Assembly: GCA_963824275.1 (NCBI GenBank)
Contig: CAWGOT010000003.1
Location: 2,294,001 to 2,358,000, forward strand
Direction: 5' to 3'
DNA from: JANXQG01 sp963824275
GTDB taxonomy: Bacteria; Planctomycetota; Planctomycetia; Pirellulales; Thermoguttaceae
Length of the DNA stretch: 64,000 nucleotides
In this document: positions 1 through 8,798 of the stretch, in pieces
Numbering within the stretch: the stretch's first letter is position 1
How the letters are laid out: each line of letters starts with the position of its first letter
The notes under the pieces: generated by a model
The model's input: only the letters and a program-made list of their open reading frames with translations
Told to the model about the DNA's origin: nothing
The model's database searches: none
Position numbers and translations under genes: made by a program

Positions 1-1343
1 GTCTCGGTCCGCCGAAACTCATCGACCTGCTCATAGGTCAGCCGCTTGCTGCTCTTGATGGCGGCCGAATGGAACTCCGCATGCGTGCGGACCCCGGCCG
101 GCGTGTACTCCATGAAGACCGTCTTCGTGTAGCGGACCTTTTCGGGCTGGAGGCTCGCCAGGCCGTTGGAGATCAGTTCCGGCAGCATCGGCAGCACGCG
201 GTCGGGCAGGTAGACGCTCGTGCCGCGGTTGTGGGCCTCGCGATCGAGGGCTGTCCGCGGGCGGACGAAGTGCGAGACGTCGGCGATATGCACGCCCAGC
301 CGCCAATGGCCGTTGTCGAGCCGCTGGAGGGAAATGGCATCGTCGAAATCGCGGGCGTCCACCGGATCGATGGTGATGATCGTCTCGGCGGTCAGATCGA
401 GCCGCCCTGCGATCGACTCGTCGAAGCGGTCGGCCTCCTGCCGGGCCTCTTGCAGGGCGTCGTCGGCGAACTCCTCGGGCAGATTGAACTCGCGGATGAT
501 CGAGAGCGTGTCGACGCCCGGTTTGCCCTGCGGACCGAGGACCTCGACGAGCACGCCCTCGCCGTCGTGCATGGGCGAGGGGAAGCGGATCATTTCCATG
601 ACCACTTTGTCGTCGGGGCGGGCGTTCTTGGCCCCCGGGTCGCCGACAAAGATCGGCTGGGCGAAGAGCGTGCCGTCGATCTGCACGAAGGCCGAGCCCT
701 CGGACTCGAAATAGGTGCCGACGAATTGCCTTGTCTGCCGCTCGAGGACCTCGACCACGCGGCCCCGCGGCCCGAGCGGGCTTGCGGCTTGCGGCTGGCG
801 ACCGCGCTTGATCTCGACCGCCACCATGTCGCCCGTAGCCGCATCGAGCGTGTATTTGGCCGGAACGAAGATGTCTTTGACTTCCCCCGCTTTGCCCGAG
901 GTCTCTTTCCGCTGCGAGCCTTCGTCCTCCTGACCGGCAGGCGACGGCCGCACGAAGCCGAAGCCTTTCTGGGTCCGCGAGAAAACGCCCACCACGCGGG
1001 GCCGGGCGCGTTCCGACCGTTTGCGCTTGCGGGAGGAATTGGGATTGGCCGTGTCGTCGTCCGCCTCTGGCGCGGGCTTCGATCTCCCCTCTCCTTCCGG
1101 GAGCGGTCCGAAACTCCCCTCTCCCTTTGGGAGAGGGGCAGGGGGTGAGGGCGGCCGCACCAGGTGATTGGACGCATAGACCAGTTTTCCCCGCCGCACC
1201 AAGAGCTTCACCGCGCGGCGGACCTCGGTTGCCTCTTCCTTCGGCAGCCCCAGGCGCTGGGCGATCACCCGCGGCTTGACGGGCTGATAGTCCGGCTGGT
1301 TGACGAGGTCGAGGATCGAGGATTGGAGTTCAAGAGCATCCAT
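1..1343 (-). CDS. rnr: Ribonuclease R (3'-to-5' exoribonuclease), 3' end beyond window
   Basis: RNase R processively degrades structured RNA in the cytoplasm. About 447 codons are visible from the ATG at 1343, and the gene leaves the window at base 1. An N-terminal winged-helix region (residues 1-62) is followed by an unusual Pro/Gly/Glu-rich stretch (about 63-90), OB/cold-shock domains, and the start of the RNB catalytic domain. The RNB motif IDPVDARDFDDA supplies the catalytic aspartates, and VHIADVSHFV follows. The odd stretch is encoded by a palindromic repeat (see 1081-1150). No frameshift is seen in the visible part. YhaM-like and RNase R genes lie close together on the same strand, so this is an RNA-decay neighbourhood. 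Confidence 0.95.
   Translation of the reverse strand, partial: MDALELQSSILDLVNQPDYQPVKPRVIAQRLGLPKEEATEVRRAVKLLVRRGKLVYASNHLVRPPSPPAPLPKGEGSFGPLPEGEGRSKPAPEADDDTANPNSSRKRKRSERARPRVVGVFSRTQKGFGFVRPSPAGQEDEGSQRKETSGKAGEVKDIFVPAKYTLDAATGDMVAVEIKRGRQPQAASPLGPRGRVVEVLERQTRQFVGTYFESEGSAFVQIDGTLFAQPIFVGDPGAKNARPDDKVVMEMIRFPSPMHDGEGVLVEVLGPQGKPGVDTLSIIREFNLPEEFADDALQEARQEADRFDESIAGRLDLTAETIITIDPVDARDFDDAISLQRLDNGHWRLGVHIADVSHFVRPRTALDREAHNRGTSVYLPDRVLPMLPELISNGLASLQPEKVRYTKTVFMEYTPAGVRTHAEFHSAAIKSSKRLTYEQVDEFRRTE
1081..1150. repeat. Palindromic GAGAGGGG repeat read in frame inside rnr
   Basis: Two tandem units of the type CTCCCCTCTCC-TTNGGGAG-GGG lie inside the RNase R reading frame. They encode PLPKGEG and PLPEGEG between the helix-turn-helix and the OB domain. 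A near-identical unit sits in frame in the DUF4132 gene at 51042-51080, so this is a dispersed element and not part of the family fold. Confidence 0.8.
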
Positions 1344-1622
1344 TTACGGGTATCCTATCGTCTTCGTCCCTTGCTGCGATGCGAGCCCGACCTTTCGGAT
1401 CGCGATGCAACGTAGCACAAGGGCCAAGAACTACGGCCACGCAACAACTATTCCTCCGGGGACTCCGATCAGACAACACATCCAAAAGGGCAGCGTAGTA
1501 AAATGACGCAGAACCGCAGTCAATACCGAGATTCCCATGCCGGGCAATACGCATGAAAAAAGCAGATCGATTACGATTTCACCCCGCCGGATCATCGGAT
1601 CTTGTTCCAAAACTCGACCGGC
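1344..1622. other. Intergenic, nothing recognised
   Basis: This spans the rnr start to the hicB stop. Short open frames occur on both strands, but none has a ribosome-binding site or resembles a known family. The promoter of rnr should lie here, but no convincing -10/-35 pair was found. Confidence 0.5.
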
Positions 1623-1841
1623 TCACACGGCAACTTCCACCTCGATTTGGGCGGCCTCGAATAACGGCTCGGGAATCGGATCGCCATACTCGCGCATCAC
1701 GTCCAGATGGCCCTCAACCGCCTCGCGGATGTTCCGTAAGAGTTCGTCGACATTACTCCCCGTGCTTACGCAACCGGGAAGATCGGGCAGGTATGCCGAG
1801 AGATTATGGGGACCCCTCTCGATAATGACAACATACTTCAT
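1623..1841 (-). CDS. hicB: HicB-family antitoxin
   Basis: This 72-residue protein has the typical HicB partial RNase-H-like fold: strand MKYVVIIERG, then the AYLPDLPGCVSTG signature, then the helix NVDELLRNIREAVEGHL. It is short and has no clear C-terminal DNA-binding domain. HicB antitoxins bind and neutralise the HicA mRNA interferase. The start has a good Shine-Dalgarno (GGAGGAACGCGA then ATG), which lies across the stop of the upstream hicA-like sequence. Order hicA-hicB on the minus strand is standard. Because hicA is frameshifted, the antitoxin may now be alone unless the shift is a sequencing error. Confidence 0.85.
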   Translation of the reverse strand: MKYVVIIERGPHNLSAYLPDLPGCVSTGSNVDELLRNIREAVEGHLDVMREYGDPIPEPLFEAAQIEVEVAV

Positions 1842-1852
1842 TCGCGTTCCTC

Positions 1853-2037
1853 CTAACGTAGGCCAGCCTGTCTCAGGATTGTATTCAGGGTCTTCGGATG
1901 CAACTCATCGTTCATGTTGCCGGGTACCGTCACCGTACCAGGCTTCGTGGGATGCCGAAAATGGTGATGGCTGCCGCGCACACGAACTTCGCGCAGCCAT
2001 CCTGCGTCAATAGTTGAACTACCTCACGTACCTTCAT
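1853..2037 (-). pseudogene. hicA: HicA mRNA-interferase toxin, one-base frameshift
   Basis: From the ATG at 2037 the frame reads MKVREVVQLLTQDG and then shifts. In the next frame it continues as REVRVRGSHHHFRHP, then KPGTVTVPGN, and ends in ILRQAGLR before a TAG at 1853-1855. The GSHHHF histidine and the TVTVPG strand are diagnostic of HicA (dsRBD-like endoribonuclease). One missing G near 1994 (GGCTGCGCG where GGCTGGCGCG is expected) explains the break exactly. It is either a real loss of toxin or a sequencing deletion; gyrA in this window suffers the same kind of error. Confidence 0.8.
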
Positions 2038-2059
2038 TATACCGACCTGGCATGATTTT

Positions 2060-3028
2060 TCACCCCTTCTTCCCCTTGAACAGCTTGCGATCGAGGTTCG
2101 AGTAGAACGCCGTCCAAGGGCTGTCGACGTTCGGGTCGTCGCGGAGGAGTTGTTGAAAAGCGTTCACCTTGGCGTCGAGATTGTCGAGGCAATACAGGGC
2201 CACGGCCTCAAGCGTCATGGGCAGCTTGGGGCTGCCGTAGCCGTACTCGCCGTGGTGACTGACGATCATGTGCTTCAGCCGCAGCACGGTCTCGGCGGGA
2301 ATCGTCTCGCCGGAGAGTTTTTCGGCCTCGGCGATCTTCGCTTCCAGCAGGCTGATCGCCATCACCAGGTGGCCGATCAACTGGCCTTCGTCGCTGTAGG
2401 CAAGCTCGCGCTCGTAGCGAAGCTCGTCGATCTTGCCCATGTCGTGCAGAAAGGCGCCGATCAGGAGCAGGTTGCGATCGATCTGCGGATAGCAAGGGCT
2501 GACCCGCAGCACGACATCCATGAGGTTCACAACATGTTCCAGCAGGCCGCCCAGGTAGGCGTGGTGGTTCTTCACTCCCGCCGGGGCCCGCGTGAACTTG
2601 GCCATGAAGGCCTCGTCCAGCAGGAAGCACTCCGCCAGGGTCTGCAACGCGGGCTCGGTCAGGCTGCGGAGGATCTCGCCCAGACGGAGCACGAGCTTGT
2701 CGACCTCGACCGCCTTCAGCGGGGCGAAGTCGTCGGCATTGACGTCGTTGCGGGAGACCTTCGTGAGCCGAGTGGCGATTAACTGCACCGCGCCCTGGAA
2801 CAATTGCGTCGTGCCCTCCACGCGGACATAGTCGCCGTTCTCGAATGCCTTGTAAATCGCCTCCGAGGCGTTCCACATCCGGGCTCCGATCTTGCCGGTC
2901 CGATCGGAGAGTTCCATTTGCAGGTACAGGTTGCCGTTGCGGTTGGGCCGGAGCTGCTTATCGGCGACGACAAAGACCTGGTCGATGACATCCTGAGGAC
3001 CCAACTGATTGACGAACTGACGCGACAT
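2060..3028 (-). CDS. YhaM-like 3'-5' exoribonuclease (OB-fold + HD domain)
   Basis: This 322-residue protein has the YhaM architecture. An N-terminal OB-fold nucleic-acid-binding domain (about 15-95, with GNLYLQMELSDRTGKIGARM) is followed by a metal-binding HD domain: NHHAYLGGLLEHV near 155, AFLHDMGKIDEL near 190, and the distal HHGEYGYGSP near 255. Family members are Mn/Co-dependent exonucleases acting on RNA or ssDNA in the cytoplasm. Length is normal and the frame is intact. It faces away from the gene pair at 3290, leaving a shared upstream region of about 260 bp. Nearness to rnr supports a role in RNA turnover, by inference. Confidence 0.88.
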   Translation of the reverse strand: MSRQFVNQLGPQDVIDQVFVVADKQLRPNRNGNLYLQMELSDRTGKIGARMWNASEAIYKAFENGDYVRVEGTTQLFQGAVQLIATRLTKVSRNDVNADDFAPLKAVEVDKLVLRLGEILRSLTEPALQTLAECFLLDEAFMAKFTRAPAGVKNHHAYLGGLLEHVVNLMDVVLRVSPCYPQIDRNLLLIGAFLHDMGKIDELRYERELAYSDEGQLIGHLVMAISLLEAKIAEAEKLSGETIPAETVLRLKHMIVSHHGEYGYGSPKLPMTLEAVALYCLDNLDAKVNAFQQLLRDDPNVDSPWTAFYSNLDRKLFKGKKG

Positions 3029-3289
3029 CGAGAATCTTTCCGCAGAAAATCCGGCTCAAATAACCCAAAACACAGTATTTTATCCTTGGCGATCATCCTC
3101 CGCAAGGGGGTGGGGCGGTGTCGGGTGCTGTTGCTTGCAAAGCGTACATATTTGGCCCGTGGAGTCAGGAAATCAGGAAATAGCGCTGACTGGACAGCTC
3201 CGATAGATCGTGTAAAATTCACTTTCAGGGGCCCTGAGAGAATCCTCGTGGGCACCGGCAATCGCGAGTTTTCTTGAAGAGGTCATCCA

Positions 3290-3547
3290 ATGGCAAGTCT
3301 GCCGAGCGCTCCAGGGGCCTTTGAGGAGATCGCCGACCTCCTGGCGTCCGGTCCCTCTCCCGACGAACTGCTGCAATATCGACCCTCATCCGAGACGCAG
3401 GCGCAGGCCGAGGAGTTGTTGGAGAAGTTGAAGGATGGCTGCCTGTCCGCGGACGAGCGGGCGGACTTGGATCAGTTCGAGCAAGTCGAGAGGCTAATGC
3501 GTTTTGTCAAGGCGCGAATCCAGGCTGCCAAGGCGCGGCGGCCATGA
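3290..3547 (+). CDS. Small conserved protein upstream of HNH-nuclease remnant
   Basis: This is an 85-residue, acidic, helical protein (ASGPSPDELLQYRPS, then a Glu/Leu-rich helix EELLEKLKDGCLSADERADL). It has no known domain that I can name. It overlaps the next gene by ATGA, so the two are translationally coupled. I recall similar small proteins encoded directly before HNH endonucleases in planctomycetes and cyanobacteria, which would make it a nuclease partner or antitoxin, but the sequence does not prove this. Upstream of the ATG is AAGAGG at a usable spacing. Confidence 0.6.
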   Translation: MASLPSAPGAFEEIADLLASGPSPDELLQYRPSSETQAQAEELLEKLKDGCLSADERADLDQFEQVERLMRFVKARIQAAKARRP

Positions 3548-3687
3548 GCCAGCGAGTTTCCGCCGCGTTGCGTCGTCTGATCCAGACGCGCCCACGGGCG
3601 ATGCGAGTATTGCTTGATCCACGAGGAAGATTCCTACTTACCTCACCCAATCCGGCGAAAGTGGATTACGACCGCTTTTGGGCGTTA
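3544..3687 (+). pseudogene. HNH endonuclease remnant, frameshifted and truncated
   Basis: The frame begins MSQRVSAALRRLIQTRPRA. The next frame then carries CEYCLIHEEDSYLPH, the zinc-ligand start of an HNH nuclease (CxxC followed by the region before the DHI motif), before stopping at 3687. The conserved DHI..HGG and N..C..CN core should follow but is absent, so the 3' two thirds are lost. A one-base shift near 3605 separates the two pieces. The in-frame continuation to 3804 encodes an unrelated hydrophobic stretch and is unlikely to be functional. Confidence 0.65.
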
Positions 3688-3956
3688 GGCATTGCGATCA
3701 GTGCTGCAACAATCGGTCTCACAGCTTTCCTGGGGTTGGTTGGTGGATTGCGAAGGCACGCACTTGACAAATTCACCACGACGCCAGCACCGCCTGCCCG
3801 CTGAGCGGCTGCGCGGACGCCCCGGTCGTGGTGCAACCCGCCGCAGCGCAGTAGAATGGAGGTGGCTCGACGCCGGGCACCCGCCGCCCTTGCCATTGAC
3901 GGCCCGGTGCCCATACAATGCTAGTTTTCCAATACCACTTAACCCTTTTTCTTCTC

Positions 3957-5708
3957 ATGCTCTGGTCCCGCTCGTTGATCCCCACGATGAAAGAAACGCC
4001 CGAAGGGGCGGAAATCCCCAGCCATATCCTCATGCTCCGCGCCGGTCTGGTCAGCCAGGTCATGGCGGGGGCCTATACCTACCTGCCGTTGGGCCTGAGG
4101 GCCTTGAAGAAGGCCGAGTACATCGTCCGCCGCGGGATGGACGCCGCCGGGGCCGTGGAACTGCTCATGCCGGCCCTCACGCCCATCGGACTCTTCGAGC
4201 AGAGCGGGCGGATCCACGCCTTCGGAGACGTGCTGATCAAGTTCGAGGTCAAGCGGCAGAACCGCAAGGTGCAGATGGCCCTGGGACCGACGCACGAAGA
4301 GACGATCACCGACCTCGTCGCACATCAGATTTCCAGCTACCGGCAGATGCCGATCACGTTGTACCAGATCCAGACCAAGTTCCGCAACGAAGAGCGGCCC
4401 CGCTTCGGCGTGCTGCGGACCAGCGAATTCCTCATGAAGGACGCCTACAGCTTCGATGCCACAATCGAAGACCTGAACCGCAGCTACGAGGCGATGTACG
4501 CGGCTTACTGCGGCATCTTCGAGCGTTGCGGGCTCGATTACCTGGCGGTGGAAGCGGAGAGCGGGCCGATCGGCGGCGACGCCAGCCATGAGTTCATGGT
4601 CCTGGCCGACAACGGCGAAGACACCGTGCTCCACTGCCAGGACTGCGGCTACGCGGCCAACCAGGAGAAGGCCGAAATCGGCTGCCGCGATCTCGTTCCG
4701 TCGGACGTGCCTAAGCAGCCCTTGCAAACCGTGCCCACGCCCGGCGCGGCGACGATCGAACAGGTGACGAAGTTCCTCAAGTGCCCCGCCCAGCAGATGA
4801 TCAAGACGCTGATCTATTCTGCCGACGGCAAACCGATCGCCGTCCTGCTCCGCGGCGACCACGATGCCAACGAGGGCAAGGTCCGCCGTCTTACCGGGGC
4901 GGCCAAGGTCGAACTGGCCGACCCCAAGGTGATCGAGCAGGTCACCGGTGCCCCCGTCGGTTTTGCCGGCCCGGTCGGATTGAAGCAGCCGATTCCGATC
5001 TATGCCGACCGCGAGATCGAGAAGATCGTCAACGGCATCACGGGGGCGAACCGCGCCGAAACGCACCTCACCGGCGTCAACTTCGGCCGCGACTTCCAGG
5101 TTGCGGCCTTCGCCGACCTGCGGAACGCGGTCGATGGCGATCCCTGCCCTCGCTGCAGCAGCAAGCTGGCCGTGCGGCACGCCATCGAGATCGGCCACGT
5201 CTTCAAGCTGGGCACGAAGTATTCCGACGCGCTTTCGGCCCGCTTCCTCGATCAGAGCGAGCAGCTCAAGTCGATCATCATGGGCTGTTACGGCATCGGC
5301 GTGAACCGCATCATCGCGGCCCTGATCGAGACCTGCCATGACGCCAACGGGATTATCTGGCCGATGACCTTGGCCCCCTATGAGGTCCTGCTTGCGCCGG
5401 TCAAGGTGACCGATCCGGCCACGAAGGAGGCCGCCGGCCGGCTGTACGATGAGTTGACCGCCGCCGGCATCGAGGTCCTGCTGGACGATCGCGACGTCCG
5501 CGCCGGCGTGAAGTTCAAGGACGCCGACCTGATCGGCATCCCGCTCCGCGTGGTGATTGGCGAGCGAGGGCTGAAGGAAGGCAAGCTCGAGCTGAAGTGG
5601 CGTTGGGGCAAGGAGGCCGAGATGATCGACCTGGCCGGCGCCGCGCAGACGATTGCCGACCTGGTGATCGACGAGCGGAAAGAGAACCGGCGGTTCCGCG
5701 CACGGTGA
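3957..5708 (+). CDS. proS: Prolyl-tRNA synthetase, bacterial type with editing domain
   Basis: ProRS attaches proline to tRNA-Pro in the cytoplasm. From the ATG at 3957 the protein starts MLWSRSLIPT, matching the family start better than the ATG 39 bp upstream. Class II motif 1 lies around ELLMPALTPIGLFEQSGR, motif 2 in RNEERPRFGVLRTSEFLMKD, and motif 3 in GCYGIGVNRIIAALIE. An INS editing domain occupies about residues 220-390 (LKCPAQQMIKTLIY, VLLRGDHDANEGK), and the anticodon-binding domain is C-terminal (EVLLDDRDVRAGVKFKDADL). Length is about 583 residues, normal for the type. The frame is clean throughout. Confidence 0.97.
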   Translation: MLWSRSLIPTMKETPEGAEIPSHILMLRAGLVSQVMAGAYTYLPLGLRALKKAEYIVRRGMDAAGAVELLMPALTPIGLFEQSGRIHAFGDVLIKFEVKRQNRKVQMALGPTHEETITDLVAHQISSYRQMPITLYQIQTKFRNEERPRFGVLRTSEFLMKDAYSFDATIEDLNRSYEAMYAAYCGIFERCGLDYLAVEAESGPIGGDASHEFMVLADNGEDTVLHCQDCGYAANQEKAEIGCRDLVPSDVPKQPLQTVPTPGAATIEQVTKFLKCPAQQMIKTLIYSADGKPIAVLLRGDHDANEGKVRRLTGAAKVELADPKVIEQVTGAPVGFAGPVGLKQPIPIYADREIEKIVNGITGANRAETHLTGVNFGRDFQVAAFADLRNAVDGDPCPRCSSKLAVRHAIEIGHVFKLGTKYSDALSARFLDQSEQLKSIIMGCYGIGVNRIIAALIETCHDANGIIWPMTLAPYEVLLAPVKVTDPATKEAAGRLYDELTAAGIEVLLDDRDVRAGVKFKDADLIGIPLRVVIGERGLKEGKLELKWRWGKEAEMIDLAGAAQTIADLVIDERKENRRFRAR

Positions 5709-5772
5709 GCTTGGGAGTGCGGTCGGCCCACGGAAAAACGGATAGAATGAAGCGGCCCAAGCGAAACAGCAA

Positions 5773-6779
5773 ATGCTAGGGATGGGGAAGGCGATGGGAA
5801 ATAGATCACACCGAAACACCGGCCACATGGGAATGAATGTCCTTAAAAAACGAGGGGGCTGCCATGCTTCTGAGTTGCTTGTCGATTCCCATGTTACGGA
5901 AAAGACCTTTCACTGCGCCCTGCAAGTGGATTGTCTGGAGTTGCTTGAACGAATCCCGGACAACAGCGTTCAACTCGTCGTATGTGACCCGCCCTACAAT
6001 ATTCAACTCGCCCATTGGGATGTTCATGCAAATTATTTGACCTGGGCTAGTCGCTGGCTTCGGGAGGCGGAGCGGGTCCTGAGTGAAACGGGGAACATCG
6101 TCATTTTCGGCGGCCTGCAATATCAGGGGGAAGCAGGATCAGGTGACTTGCTCACTCTGATTAGCGACATGCGCCAGAACAGCGCAATGCGCCTTGCGAA
6201 CCTCATCATTTGGAATTATCCCAATGGAATGAGCGCACATCGCTTTTTCGCAAATCGGCATGAAGAAATTGCGTGGTTTGGGAAAAGCGCCAGGTACTAT
6301 TTCGACCTCGACTCGGTACGGGAGCCATACGATGAGGCGACAAAAGCCGCATATAAAAAAGACCAGCGTCTACGGTCAGACAGCGTTGACAAAGGCCGCA
6401 ATCCCACGAACGTATGGCGCATCGGGCGACTGAACGGCAACTCGAAAGAAAGAGTCGGCCATCCCGCCAGAAACCCAGGCTGCTCATTCAGCGTATTGTC
6501 CGATCACTCTCGTACCCTGGTTCCGTAGTTTTGGATTTCTTCGCTGGTAGTGGCGTCACGACTCGCGTAGCGATTGAGGAGGGGCGGCACAGCGTTGCGG
6601 GAGACGCGGCTCCGGAGTTTCGCTCGTACCTCAACAAGCAGTTGGAGATGATGCGAGCAGAGCAGATGGACCTTTTTTCACGAACCAGGGAATTTCAACT
6701 TACCGAAGAACTCAGCGACGGCCACCCGGTATTTAAGATATCAAGCGCTTACCTGGGCACGCCTGCCGCGACGTGCTAA
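5773..6779 (+). pseudogene. Site-specific DNA methyltransferase (adenine-N6/cytosine-N4, beta-type order), frameshifted
   Basis: The first frame carries motif IV DPPYNIQ, the RHEEIAWFGK region and NVWRIGRLNG. After a one-base loss near 6467 (CCCGCCAGAAACCC where CCGCCCAGAAACC is expected, giving HPAQKP) the next frame carries the SAM-binding motif I region VLDFFAGSGVTTRVAIEEG and ends at 6779. Motif IV before motif I is the beta-class order. Composition is more AT-rich than its neighbours, suggesting transfer. No restriction nuclease lies beside it, so if functional it would be an orphan methylase. Start is uncertain among the ATGs at 5773, 5794 and 5833. Confidence 0.85.
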
Positions 6780-6854
6780 AATGCTCGTCGGCCGCGAAGT
6801 GTGGGATCCCGCCAGTCCCGAAATCCCTTCTTGAAGCATGCCTAGGAGAAAATC

Positions 6855-8678
6855 ATGACGCGTCGAACTTCTTTCTCTGCCGCCCTGATCTGCCTTCTCG
6901 TCCTCGTTGTGCGCGAGGGCCAAAGCCAACCGGCTTCGACGACCTCCGTTTCTGCCATTCCCCATCTGGAAAAGCGCGGCCTGGCCACGCAGTTGATCGT
7001 CGACGGGAAACCGTTCCTCGTGCTGGGCGCGGAACCGCCCACCAGTGCGCCCTCGAACCTCGTCTACCTGAAATATATGATGCAGGTGATGGCCGAGACG
7101 CACCAGAACACGGGAGCGATGGCCATCGGCTGGAACTGGATCGAACCTCAAAAAGGCAAGTTCGATTTCAAGATCCTGGATGCCATGATCGAGGACGCCC
7201 GGCAGATCGATCAGCGGATCTGCCTGGTCTGGTTCGGGAGCTGGAAAAACGGCGTCTCCGGCTTCGCGCCCGCCTGGGTCAAGGCCGACCAGGATACCTT
7301 CCCGCGGGCACAAGTCGTCGACGCCAAGACGAAGGTCGTGAAAACCGCCGAAGCCCTCTCCGCCTTCGGCCAGAACAACTGGGAGGCCGACGCCTTGGCC
7401 CTTGCGGCCGTGATGCGGCATATTCGCGAGGTCGATCGCTCGCACCGCGTGATCCTGGTGCAAGTGGAGAATGAGATCGGCATTTTCGGCGATTCGCGGG
7501 ACCGCTCCGAGCTGGCCAACAAGGCCTTCGCCGCGCCCGTCCCGGCCGAGCTCATGGCCTACCTCACGAGCCACAAGGAAGGGCTACATCCAGATCTCCG
7601 CAAGGTCTGGGAAGCGGCCGGCGGGAAAACCTCCGGCACGTGGGAAGAGGTCTTCGGCCAGAATCCGCAGGCCGATGAGATCTTCATGGCCTGGAGCTAT
7701 GCCCGCTACATCAACCACGTCACGGAGGCCGGCAAGAGGGAATACCCGCTCCCCATGTTCGTCAACCAGTGGGGAACGATCGGCTGGGGGAAGGGCCCGC
7801 GCGGCGAGGCCTTCGACCACGTCCACGACGTATGGGGAGCGGGCGCCCCGCAGGTCGATTTCTACTGCCCTGACGCCTACATGGGGCGCCAGGGGGCCGC
7901 CGACCGCATCGTCGATTTGACCTCGCGCTACGCCCGCTCGGGCAGGCCGTTCTTCACCACCGAGGCGGAAGACGGCGAAGTCGGCGCCGCGCACGTCTTT
8001 TATGCCGTCGGTCAGCAGCGTGCGATCGGTTATTCCGGGATGGGCAGCGATGGTCTGCTGGAGTGGTTCACCAGGACGGGCATCAATTTGCCGGCAGCCG
8101 TGACTCCCCCGGGCATGGATGCGCCGTCGCGGCTGATCGGGTTTGGAGGGCCGGGCTCGAGCAAACCGCTCCCGCCGCTGCCGCCGGAATACGAAGCGAA
8201 GGCGCTTTCCCAGGCGTTTTTGACCCTTTCCCAAGTCGCCCCGCAGATCCTGGAGCACCAGGCCCGCGGCACGATTGCCGGCGTGGCCTTGGACAAGCAG
8301 CGGCCCAGCGAAAAGGTGAAATTGGGGAACTACATCTTGAACGTGGAGTTGCCGCACGGTCGCGGCGAGCAGGCGCCCGTGCCGGACAAACTGGGTTACG
8401 GCGTATTCATGGCGACCGGCCCTGACGAGTACCTGCTGACGGGCAATAATCTGCTCATCACCTTCACGCCGGACACGCCGGGGCCGCCGATTGCCGGTCT
8501 GGCAGGGCAGGAAGCGGGCCGGTTTGACGCCGACGGCAAGTGGGTGGTGACCCATTTCCTCGGTGGCGACGATACCAATTTCTCCTCCGAGCCCCCCGTG
8601 GGCCAGTCCGGCAGCGTGGTCCGCCTTGCGTTCGGCGAGCACGCCGTCCAGCGCGTGACGCTGTACCGCTACCGGTAG
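6855..8678 (+). CDS. Secreted glycoside hydrolase with DUF5597 C-terminal domain (beta-galactosidase-like)
   Basis: This 607-residue protein has a signal peptide (FSAALICLLVLVV, cleavage near residue 25). A TIM-barrel of the GH35/GH42 clan follows: QNTGAMAIGWNWIEPQKGKF near 95, the acid/base motif VQVENEIGIFG near 200, and a candidate nucleophile in FFTTEAEDGEVG near 375. A C-terminal beta domain (about 470-600, with GYGVFMATGPDEYLLTGNNL) fits DUF5597. It probably releases beta-linked galactosyl or related sugars in the periplasm. AGGAG lies 8 bases before the ATG. A GH28 gene follows 120 bp downstream, so the two may be co-expressed for plant cell-wall glycan use. Confidence 0.85.
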   Translation: MTRRTSFSAALICLLVLVVREGQSQPASTTSVSAIPHLEKRGLATQLIVDGKPFLVLGAEPPTSAPSNLVYLKYMMQVMAETHQNTGAMAIGWNWIEPQKGKFDFKILDAMIEDARQIDQRICLVWFGSWKNGVSGFAPAWVKADQDTFPRAQVVDAKTKVVKTAEALSAFGQNNWEADALALAAVMRHIREVDRSHRVILVQVENEIGIFGDSRDRSELANKAFAAPVPAELMAYLTSHKEGLHPDLRKVWEAAGGKTSGTWEEVFGQNPQADEIFMAWSYARYINHVTEAGKREYPLPMFVNQWGTIGWGKGPRGEAFDHVHDVWGAGAPQVDFYCPDAYMGRQGAADRIVDLTSRYARSGRPFFTTEAEDGEVGAAHVFYAVGQQRAIGYSGMGSDGLLEWFTRTGINLPAAVTPPGMDAPSRLIGFGGPGSSKPLPPLPPEYEAKALSQAFLTLSQVAPQILEHQARGTIAGVALDKQRPSEKVKLGNYILNVELPHGRGEQAPVPDKLGYGVFMATGPDEYLLTGNNLLITFTPDTPGPPIAGLAGQEAGRFDADGKWVVTHFLGGDDTNFSSEPPVGQSGSVVRLAFGEHAVQRVTLYRYR

Positions 8679-8798
8679 GCCTGCTTGACCGCCCCATCCG
8701 TGCTGGGTAGATTGACGGAACGCCGAGGACCTCTGTTGATTCGTTTTTTGGCGATTGTTACACCTTCACCATCTCGTTTTCGCAAGAGAGACCAAGCC

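Noticed and set aside
1330..1554. Short minus-strand frame overlapping the rnr start
   Set aside because: It overlaps the rnr start in another frame, has no ribosome-binding site and no family features.
2035..2041. TATAAT on the minus strand at the hicA start
   Set aside because: It overlaps the ATG itself, so transcription would begin inside the gene; probably chance.
3939..5828. A 629-codon open frame antisense to proS
   Set aside because: It mirrors a complete, motif-rich proS gene. High-GC codon bias keeps the opposite strand open; there is no family match and no ribosome-binding site.
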